From contig JADGHI010000081.1 of assembly GCA_019689515.1 (NCBI GenBank), positions 1 to 11,417 on the forward strand: a DNA stretch of 11,417 nt. The letters run 5' to 3'. Made by a program: the position numbers and the translations under genes. This document shows, piece by piece, positions 1-5,735 of the stretch. The stretch comes from Acetobacteraceae bacterium. Its GTDB lineage: Bacteria; Pseudomonadota; Alphaproteobacteria; Acetobacterales; Acetobacteraceae. The notes under the pieces were generated by a model. The model had not been told where the DNA came from. It was given only the letters and a program-made list of their open reading frames with translations, and did not search any database. Position 1 is the stretch's first letter, and the number at the start of each line of letters is the position of its first letter.

Positions 1-902
1 GCTACCCGCGGCCGTTCATCGCCAGCACCGGCGCCGCGGCTGCGGCGACGGACATCCTGATCCCGCCCTCGATCGCCTTCATCGTCTATGCGGTGCTGGT
101 GCCGGGCGTCTCCGTGCCCGCGATCTTCATGGCCGGGATGTTCCCGGGGATTCTTGCGGGGCTCGCGATCATCGCGACGGTGGTGACGATCTCGCTCGTC
201 AGGGATTTCGGCGGCAGGGCGGCGCGGGCGCAGGAGCGGCTGCGCGTCTGGCAGACCTTCCGGGAGGCGTTCTGGGGGCTGCTCGCGCCGGTGATCATCC
301 TCGGCGGCATGCGCATCGGCGCCTTCACTCCGACCGAGGCGGCGGTGATGGCGGTGTTCTACGGCCTGCTCATCGGCTTCGTGGTGTACCGCACCCTCAC
401 GCTGCGCGACGTCTACGAGATGCTGGTCGAGGCCGGGGAACTCTCGGCCGTCATCCTGATCGTGGTGGCGCTGGCGAGCGTCTTCGCCTGGTCCACGAGC
501 ACGCTCGGCATCGTGCAGCCCGTCGCGGCCTGGGTGGTGGGGCTCGGCTTCGGCGAGTACGGCACGCTGGTGCTGCTGACGCTGCTGCTGGTGGTGGTCG
601 GGATGTTCCTCGACGGGATCTCGATCTACCTGATCCTTCTGCCGGTGCTGGTGCCGATCGCCAACGCCTTCGGCTGGGACCTGGTGTGGTTCGGCGTGAT
701 CCTGACGATGAAGATCGCGATCGGGCAGTTCACCCCGCCGATGGCCGTGAACCTGATGGTGAGCTGCCGCATCGCCGGCGTGAGCATGGAGAGCACCATC
801 CCCTGGGTGACCTGGCTGGTCGGGGCGATGCTGGTGGCGCTGGCGCTGGTGATCGCCTTCCCGGCGATCGCGCTGTGGCTGCCGCGGGTGATGGGGATGT
901 AG
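1..902 (+). CDS. dctM: TRAP transporter large permease subunit (DctM family), 5' end outside window
   Basis: This is the C-terminal part, about 300 residues, of the large membrane subunit of a tripartite ATP-independent periplasmic transporter. Such transporters import organic acids with a periplasmic binding protein and a small DctQ subunit, driven by an ion gradient. The reading frame is open from position 3 and no start lies in the window. Near the left edge it reads ILIPPSIAFIVY, the family's IPPS segment, followed by FMAGMFPGIL. Towards the end, FGVILTMKIAIGQFTPPMAVN matches the conserved 'FGv...iG..tPP...N' signature. Several long hydrophobic segments are visible, for example around 430-600 and 800-895. 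It ends at TAG 54 bases before the convergent dehydrogenase. The substrate cannot be told from this subunit; the neighbouring flavoprotein suggests a small carboxylate (inference). Confidence 0.93.
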   Translation, partial: YPRPFIASTGAAAAATDILIPPSIAFIVYAVLVPGVSVPAIFMAGMFPGILAGLAIIATVVTISLVRDFGGRAARAQERLRVWQTFREAFWGLLAPVIILGGMRIGAFTPTEAAVMAVFYGLLIGFVVYRTLTLRDVYEMLVEAGELSAVILIVVALASVFAWSTSTLGIVQPVAAWVVGLGFGEYGTLVLLTLLLVVVGMFLDGISIYLILLPVLVPIANAFGWDLVWFGVILTMKIAIGQFTPPMAVNLMVSCRIAGVSMESTIPWVTWLVGAMLVALALVIAFPAIALWLPRVMGM

Positions 903-956
903 CGGAGCGGGACGGGCGCCCGCCCTGCGGCGCCGCCGCTACCATCGTGCCGCCCA
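903..956. terminator. Possible bidirectional terminator between convergent genes
   Basis: The 54-base gap between the convergent TRAP permease and flavoprotein genes holds two back-to-back 10-base perfect palindromes, CGGGCGCCCG (913-922) and GCGGCGCCGC (927-936), flanked by AGCGG (906-910) and CCGCT (936-940). This is GC-rich secondary structure where termination would be expected on both strands. There is no T-run on either side, so it is not a classical intrinsic terminator, and palindromes of this composition can occur by chance in such GC-rich DNA. Confidence 0.25.
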
Positions 957-2426
957 TCACCCGGCGCTCCGTGCCGCCCGCGTCGCCCGCGCCGCGTCGA
1001 GCCCGGCGCGGCGCCCGAACACCAGCCCTTTCAGCACCGAGGTCGCGCCCGTGTAGGTGCCCCAGTAGAGCCCGACCACCTCGCCCGCCGCGTAGAGGCC
1101 CGGGATCGGCAGGCCGTCGGCGTCGAGCACCCGCGCGTCGCCGTCCACCTTCACGCCGCCGAAGGTGAAGACGTTGGCCGACATCACCGGGTAGGCGTGG
1201 AAGGGCGGCTCGTCGAGCGGCATCGCCCAGTTCGACTTCGGCGGGTCGAGGTCGCCGCGCGTCGCGAGCCCGTCGAGCTCCAGCGGCCTCCACTCCCGCC
1301 CCGGCACGCAGGCGGCGTTGTAGCGGTCCACCGTCGCGCGCAGCCGCTCCGGCCGCAGGCCGAGCGCCGCCGCCAGCGCCTCGATGCTGCCGGCGACGAC
1401 CGGCGGCTTGTCGGTGCGGATGGCCAGGCGGTAGTTCGGGATGCGCGTGTGCCGCGCGTCCAGCACGCACCAGGCGAGGCCGTCGCGCTGCTCGAAGATG
1501 CGCCGCGTGACGCGCTCGTAGGTCGCGTCCACCGTGCCCGGCGCCTCGTCGGTGAAGCGCTCGGCGTCCTTGTTCACCAGGATGCCGTAGGGGAAGATGA
1601 AGACCGAGGGCTCGGAGATGCCGGAGCGCGGGTCCACCGGCTCGGCGTGGTAGCTGCCGAAGTCGCCGGCGGGCGCGGCGCCGGCGGCGAGCGCCATGCG
1701 GATGCCCTCGCCGCGGTTGAAGTAGCCGCCCTTGCAGATCGGCCGCAGGTACACCGCGCGCGGGCCGACGTAGCGCGTCATCATCTCGGCGTTGCCCTCG
1801 AACCCGCCGCAGGCGAGCACGACCCGGCCCGAAAGGCGCAGCGCCCGCCCGCCTTGACGCGCGAGGAGGCCGGTGACGCGCCCGTCCTCGTCGCGCAGCA
1901 GCTCCGTCGCGGTCGTCTCGTAGAGGAAGGTCACGCCGAGGCGCTCGGCCTGCGCCGCCAGCGCCTCGACCAGCGCGGCGCCGCCGCCGACCGGCAGCAG
2001 GCGCGGCTGCGATTTCGTGAGGAACTGCGTCGGCAGGAAGTCGAAGCGCACGCCGAAGCCCCGGAGCCACGCGATGGTGGGGCCGGCCTCCTGCGCGAAG
2101 GTCTGGATCAGGTCGGGGTCGGCGAGGCTGAGCGCGCGCGCCGCCGGGTGCCGCTCCGCCCGCGGGCGCGCGGCCTCCTCGACGAGCTCGGGGTCGATGG
2201 CGCCGCTGCCGTTCTCGGCGAGGTGGGTCTCGAAGTCGTCGGTCACCTCGCTGTGGCTCTTCATGCGGAGGTAGGCCTCGGTGTAGCGGCTCTGCCCGCC
2301 GCGCTCCTCGCGCGGCGCGCGCTCCAGCACGGCCACGCGCGCCCCCGCCTCCGCCGCCGCCACCGCCGCCGACAGCCCGGCGCAGCCGCAGCCCGCAACC
2401 ACCACGTCAAACCCACCGCTCCGCAT
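957..2426 (-). CDS. FAD-dependent oxidoreductase, fumarate reductase/tricarballylate dehydrogenase (TcuA-like) superfamily
   Basis: A 489-residue cytoplasmic flavoprotein predicted to oxidise or reduce a C-C bond next to a carboxylate or keto group. The N-terminus has the Rossmann FAD motif GCGCAG (residues 12-17) after a beta strand, then LERAPREERGGQSRYT (34-49), which resembles the ERGGNSRYT segment of tricarballylate dehydrogenases. A second FAD-contact strand is VVLACGGFEGN (202-212). ILVNKDAERFTDEA (282-295) holds the Arg (R290) expected at the proton-transfer position. PGLYAAGEVVGLYWGTYTGATS (from residue 442) is the C-terminal FAD-binding end. The usual GGNRL-type substrate Arg near that end is replaced (TGATSVLKG), so it is probably not a true fumarate reductase. 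The start is ATG 2426, with AGGAGAGG about 10 bases upstream. It converges on the TRAP permease, so the two may handle the same acid (inference). The exact substrate is unknown. Confidence 0.88.
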   Translation of the reverse strand: MRSGGFDVVVAGCGCAGLSAAVAAAEAGARVAVLERAPREERGGQSRYTEAYLRMKSHSEVTDDFETHLAENGSGAIDPELVEEAARPRAERHPAARALSLADPDLIQTFAQEAGPTIAWLRGFGVRFDFLPTQFLTKSQPRLLPVGGGAALVEALAAQAERLGVTFLYETTATELLRDEDGRVTGLLARQGGRALRLSGRVVLACGGFEGNAEMMTRYVGPRAVYLRPICKGGYFNRGEGIRMALAAGAAPAGDFGSYHAEPVDPRSGISEPSVFIFPYGILVNKDAERFTDEAPGTVDATYERVTRRIFEQRDGLAWCVLDARHTRIPNYRLAIRTDKPPVVAGSIEALAAALGLRPERLRATVDRYNAACVPGREWRPLELDGLATRGDLDPPKSNWAMPLDEPPFHAYPVMSANVFTFGGVKVDGDARVLDADGLPIPGLYAAGEVVGLYWGTYTGATSVLKGLVFGRRAGLDAARATRAARSAG

Positions 2427-2541
2427 CGGTCGTCATCCTCTCCTGTTCGCGGCCAGCCGCCGGCTCGCCTGCCACGCGGTCATGGCCCTGGCCGCGCTCG
2501 TCGCAGATGCCGGACCGATGCCACGGATCGCCGGTCCCGGC

Positions 2542-2592
2542 GATGGCGGTCGGGAAAAGGCCCCCGCGCCGCCATCTCCGCCCCGCCGGAGA
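2542..2592 (-). terminator. Candidate terminator downstream of hybrid kinase
   Basis: About 30-80 bases after the kinase stop codon, the minus strand can form TCTCCG/CGGAGA (2575-2592, 6-base loop) and, overlapping its foot, GATGGCGG/CCGCCATC (2542-2549 with 2569-2576, 19-base loop). The minus strand carries TTTT between the arms of the second structure. The position suits a terminator for the kinase, but the T-run is not in the classical place. A third small inverted repeat, GGACCG/CGGTCC (2512-2517, 2532-2537), lies beyond it. The rest of the 2427-2623 gap shows no convincing gene; the promoter of the flavoprotein gene must lie here, but I cannot pick it out. Confidence 0.3.
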
Positions 2593-2623
2593 GGGGGCGC
2601 CCTGGTGCGGGCGCCGCCGACCG

Positions 2624-5002
2624 CTACGCGCCGCCGTTCCGCGCGAGCCCGGCGACCGCGCGCAGCAGCTCGGCGTCCGAGTAGGGCTTCTGGATCAGCG
2701 GAAGCTCCCGTGCCGCCGCGCCCGCGCAGGCTTCGGCGTAGCCGGAGGCGAGCAGCACCCGAAGATGCGGCCAGCGCCTCCGGATCGTGCCCGCCAGGTC
2801 GAGGCCGTTGGGCCCGCCCGGCATCAGCACATCCGTGAACACCAGGTCGAAGTCCGTGCCCTGGCTCCGCTCCAGCAGGTCGAGCACCGCCCGCGCGTCG
2901 CGCAACGCCGTCGCCTGGTGTCCCGCCCCTTCGAGCAGCGCCACTGCGAGGCGGGCGACTCCCGGATCGTCGTCCACCACCAGCACCCGGACCCCTGCCG
3001 TGCCGGCATCCAGCGATCCGGCCGGCGAGGATGCCGCTGCCGCCACCCCTCCCTCGCGCTGCGGGGGGCGGGCCGCGGCGGGCCGCTTGGTGGCCGCCGG
3101 CAGGCGGAAGATCACCGTCGTGCCCCGGCCGACCTCGCTCTCGATCCCGAACGCCCCGCCCGCCTGCTTGGCGAAGCCGAAGGCCTGCGAGAGGCCGAGC
3201 CCAGTGCCCTTGCCCGGTGGCTTGGTCGTGAAGAACGGCTCCAGCACCCGCCCGAGCAGCTCCTTCGGGATGCCGGTGCCGGTGTCGCTGACGCGGATCA
3301 CGACGCAATCGCCTTCGAGCCCCTCCTTGGGCTCGTGCAGCGTGGCGTTCTCCGCGCTGATCCGCAGCACGCCGCCGCGCGGCATCGCGTCGCGCGCGTT
3401 GATCGCGACGTTCAGCAGGGCCAGCTCGAACTGCGCCGGGTCCACCTCGATCGGCCGGAGCCCGTCCGGAAAGTCCGTCTCGATGCGGATGTCGCCGCGC
3501 AGCGAGCGCGCGGCCAGGGTGGCGACCTCGCGCAGCCGCGCGCTGGTGTCGATCACCTCGGCGCACAGCGGCAGGCGGCGCGCGAAGGCGAGCAGGTGCC
3601 GCGTCAGTCCCGCGCCGCGCTCCGTGGCCTTGCGCATGCCCGCGATGATCTCGGCCGCCTGGGGCGCGTCCTCCGGGAGATGCCGCTCCAGCAGCCGCAG
3701 GCCACCGCCGATGACCTGCAGCAGGTTGTTGAAGTCGTGCGCCACGCCGCCGGTAAGCTGGCCGACCGCTTCCAGCCGCTGGGCCTGCGCGAGCTGTTCG
3801 CGCATCTCCTCGAGCGCGCGCTGCGCCTCGCGCCGCTCGGTGGCGTCGCGGGTGACCTTGGCGAAGCCGATCAGCCGGCCGCCCTCGTCGCGGACCGGCT
3901 CGATGACCGCGCTCGCCCAGAACCGGCTGCCGTCCTTGCGTATCCGCCAGCCCTCGGTCTCGTAGCGGCCCTCGGCGGCGGCGAGGACGAGCCCGCGCCC
4001 CGGCAGCCCCGCCGCGCGGTCCTCCTCGGTGTAGAAGCGGGAGAAGTGCTCGCCGAGGATCTCGTCCGCCGTGTAGCCCTTGATCCGCCGCGCGCCCTCG
4101 TTCCAGTTCGTCACCCGGCCGGTCAGGTCGAGCATGAAGATGGCGTAGTCCGTGACGCTGTCGATGAGCAGGCGGAAGCGCCGCTCGCTCTCCTCCAGCC
4201 TGCGCTGCACCTCGCGCCGCTCGGTGATGTCACGGGTGATCTTGGCGAAGCCGATCAGCCGGCCTTCCCCGTTGCGGATGGCGTCGATCACCACGTTCGC
4301 CCAGAAGCGCGAGCCGTCCTTGCGGACCCGCCAGCCCTCGGTCTCGTAGCGGCCCACGCGCGCGGCCGTGGCGAGGGCGTGGGTGGGCCGGTCCGCCGCC
4401 CGGTCCGCCGGCGTGTAGAAGCGCGAGAAGTGGCTCCCGACCACCTCCTCGGTGGCGTAGCCCTTGATCCGCTCGGCGCCCGGATTCCAGTTCGTCACGC
4501 GGCCTTCGGTGTCGAGCAGGAAGATCGCGTAGTCGGTCACGCCCTCGACGAGGATGCGGAACTGCTGCTCGCTGTCCGACAGGGGGCTCCTCGCCTCCTG
4601 CAGCGCGGCGGCGTCGCGCGTCACTTCCGCGAAGCCGGCGAGCCGGCCCGCCCCGTCAAGCACCGTCGCCAGCACGGAGGTCGCCCAGAACCGGGTGCCG
4701 CCCTTGCGGACCCGCCAGCCCGAAGCCTCGTGCCGCCCGGTCCGCGCCGCCGTGGCGAGCGCCGCCTCCGGCAGGCCCTCGGCGCGATCCTCCTCGGTGT
4801 AGAGGCATGCGTGGGGCTTGCCCATCGCCTCCTCGGCGTCGTAGCCGAAGAGGTTCTCGGCGCCGGTGTTCCAGCTTTCGATGCGTCCTTGCGAGTCCAG
4901 CGCACAAACGGCGACGTCGGTCAGCGCCGCCGCCAGGGCTTCGTAGCGCCGGTCCGACGCAGCGGCGGCACCGGCCTTCAACTCGACAATCTTGGTCTGC
5001 AT
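2624..5002 (-). CDS. Hybrid sensor histidine kinase: three PAS domains, HisKA-HATPase core, C-terminal receiver
   Basis: A 792-residue, apparently soluble hybrid kinase with no membrane segment or signal peptide. Order: PAS1 (about 20-134), PAS2 (148-262), PAS3 (276-390), HisKA with AHDFNNLLQ (phospho-His H422), HATPase with N-box NVAINARDAM (N535), G1 DTGTGIP (573-579), EPFFTTK (588-594) and G2 GKGTGLGLS (597-605), a low-complexity linker (635-668), then a receiver with acidic pocket DDD (677-679), phospho-acceptor D724 (FTDVLMP), S753 and K772. All key residues are present, so it should autophosphorylate and pass phosphate to its own receiver. No LOV (NCRFLQ) cysteine motif or heme signature is recognised, so the ligand is unknown. 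Start ATG 5002 has AGGAG 8 bases upstream. No DNA-binding regulator or phosphotransfer gene is adjacent, so the output is unknown. Confidence 0.93.
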   Translation of the reverse strand: MQTKIVELKAGAAAASDRRYEALAAALTDVAVCALDSQGRIESWNTGAENLFGYDAEEAMGKPHACLYTEEDRAEGLPEAALATAARTGRHEASGWRVRKGGTRFWATSVLATVLDGAGRLAGFAEVTRDAAALQEARSPLSDSEQQFRILVEGVTDYAIFLLDTEGRVTNWNPGAERIKGYATEEVVGSHFSRFYTPADRAADRPTHALATAARVGRYETEGWRVRKDGSRFWANVVIDAIRNGEGRLIGFAKITRDITERREVQRRLEESERRFRLLIDSVTDYAIFMLDLTGRVTNWNEGARRIKGYTADEILGEHFSRFYTEEDRAAGLPGRGLVLAAAEGRYETEGWRIRKDGSRFWASAVIEPVRDEGGRLIGFAKVTRDATERREAQRALEEMREQLAQAQRLEAVGQLTGGVAHDFNNLLQVIGGGLRLLERHLPEDAPQAAEIIAGMRKATERGAGLTRHLLAFARRLPLCAEVIDTSARLREVATLAARSLRGDIRIETDFPDGLRPIEVDPAQFELALLNVAINARDAMPRGGVLRISAENATLHEPKEGLEGDCVVIRVSDTGTGIPKELLGRVLEPFFTTKPPGKGTGLGLSQAFGFAKQAGGAFGIESEVGRGTTVIFRLPAATKRPAAARPPQREGGVAAAASSPAGSLDAGTAGVRVLVVDDDPGVARLAVALLEGAGHQATALRDARAVLDLLERSQGTDFDLVFTDVLMPGGPNGLDLAGTIRRRWPHLRVLLASGYAEACAGAAARELPLIQKPYSDAELLRAVAGLARNGGA
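3803..4954 (-). repeat. Three tandem 384-base PAS-encoding units inside the hybrid kinase
   Basis: Units are about 4571-4954 (PAS1), 4187-4570 (PAS2) and 3803-4186 (PAS3). Landmarks recur at exactly 384 bases: CGCCCAG at 3914, 4298 and 4682. In protein, W44/W172/W300 (the 'WN' turn) and W96/W224/W352 (GWRVRK or GWRIRK) recur at exactly 128 residues. PAS2 and PAS3 share long identical stretches (TDYAIF, GRVTNWN, RIKGY, HFSRFYT, RKDGSRFWA). PAS1 is more diverged (TDVAVC, HACLYTE). This points to growth by in-frame tandem duplication, with PAS2/PAS3 probably the later event. Confidence 0.85.
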
Positions 5003-5082
5003 GGGGGCGGCTCCTGGAGGCGCGGTGGTCGGTCCCGCGGTTCCTCCCCGCCGTTCACGTACGAGGCTGGGCCGAAGGTGGT

Positions 5083-5094
5083 ATCCGATCGGAT
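5083..5094. promoter_or_regulatory. 12-base perfect palindrome upstream of the hybrid kinase
   Basis: ATCCGATCGGAT is perfectly self-complementary and lies 81 bases upstream of the kinase ATG, inside its presumed leader or promoter. It has the size and symmetry of an operator for a dimeric regulator, but no regulator is encoded nearby and only one copy was noticed. Role inferred. Confidence 0.25.
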
Positions 5095-5245
5095 CCTGTG
5101 GTGCCGAGTGCGAGGTCGCGAAATCAACTTGTGCGGATCGCGAGCCGATTCAGGAACGTGCGGACACGCCGCATCTCTCGGCACAACAGCTAATAATAAC
5201 TTGGGCCCGCGATCCTGAGTCTTCAACCCTGGCCTGCGTACGCTA

Positions 5246-5306
5246 GCCGGGCGGTGTCCGGGGCCGCCTTTCCGGCACCGGCTTCAGACGCCGCCCACCG
5301 CCCGGC
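5246..5306 (-). terminator. Long stem-loop after the cupin operon, candidate terminator
   Basis: GCCGGGCGGTG (5246-5256) and CACCGCCCGGC (5296-5306) are an 11-base perfect inverted repeat with a 39-base spacer. The near arm begins 12 bases after the cupin TAG. The spacer holds further complementary pieces (CCGG ... CCGG). No T-run follows on the minus strand, so it may act as a Rho-assisted terminator or an mRNA 3'-end stabiliser. The arms share GCCGGGCG/CGCCCGGC with the stem-loop at 10090-10133. Confidence 0.5.
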
Positions 5307-5318
5307 GAGCGGAAACCT

Positions 5319-5735
5319 CTATCCGGCCGATGCCGGGGCCTTCGCGTAGTCGGCGTCCGAGACGTGCTCGAACCACGCCGTGCCCTCGCCCTTGTCGTTG
5401 TTCTCCGACATGGCGAGGTGCGAGAAGATCCGGTCCGGCGCCGCACCATGCCAGTGACGGACATTCGGCGGGATCAGCACCGTGTCGCCGGGACGCAGTT
5501 CCTGCACCGGCTCGCCTTCGCGCTGGTAGCGTCCGACGCCGGACAGGCAGTAGAGCGTCTGCCCCACCGGATGTGCGTGCCAGGCCGTGCGCGCGCCGGG
5601 CGTGAAGGTGACGACGCTCGCGCGCATGCGCGAGGGCGGCTTCACGGACAGGATCTCGTCCTGGAAGACGACGCCGGTGAAGTTGCTCGCCGGGGCTTGC
5701 TTGGTGGAACGCGCGGATGCGCGGATGACGGTCAT
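5319..5735 (-). CDS. Small single-domain cupin, manganese hydroxynitrile-lyase-like
   Basis: A 138-residue single-domain cupin. Motif 1 reads PGARTAWHAHPVGQTL (from P46) with H53, H55 and Q59; motif 2 reads GDTVLIPPNVRHWHG with H94. Gln in place of the usual Glu gives a 3-His/1-Gln metal site. From memory, this pattern, with the same residue numbers, is that of the Mn-dependent (R)-selective hydroxynitrile lyase cupin from Granulicella tundricola, which also shares the HWHGAAP and EHV segments. Such enzymes cleave or form cyanohydrins in vitro; the natural role of the family is unclear. Start ATG 5735 overlaps the TGA of the upstream molybdoenzyme gene (ATGA), with GGAGG 5 bases before it; a start 12 bases upstream (5747) is less likely. 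It is the last gene of the operon. The cupin call is firm; the catalytic role is inferred. Confidence 0.88.
   Translation of the reverse strand: MTVIRASARSTKQAPASNFTGVVFQDEILSVKPPSRMRASVVTFTPGARTAWHAHPVGQTLYCLSGVGRYQREGEPVQELRPGDTVLIPPNVRHWHGAAPDRIFSHLAMSENNDKGEGTAWFEHVSDADYAKAPASAG

Larger units (their letters stand above)
5003..5318. other. 316-base intergenic spacer with kinase promoter region
   Basis: No gene is supported between the hybrid kinase (starting at 5002) and the end of the cupin operon (5319), both on the minus strand. The kinase ribosome-binding site is at 5011-5015. Further upstream are a perfect 12-base palindrome (5083-5094) and the most A/T-rich patch of the region, TAATAATAACTT (5191-5202). 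On the minus strand that patch reads as a possible -10-like TTATTA, but no well-spaced -35 is visible. A long inverted repeat (5246-5306) sits just after the cupin stop. The kinase promoter most likely lies in 5085-5230. Confidence 0.5.

Noticed and set aside
2433..2484. 16-codon frame MTAWQASRRLAANRRG just upstream of the flavoprotein
   Set aside because: It has no ribosome-binding site of note, no homology I recognise, and is the tail of a longer shadow frame.
2507..5218. 903-codon open frame on the plus strand antisense to the hybrid kinase
   Set aside because: It is the codon-register shadow of a strongly GC3-biased gene. The translation is arginine/proline/alanine-rich with no domain, while the minus strand encodes a complete PAS-HisKA-HATPase-REC protein.
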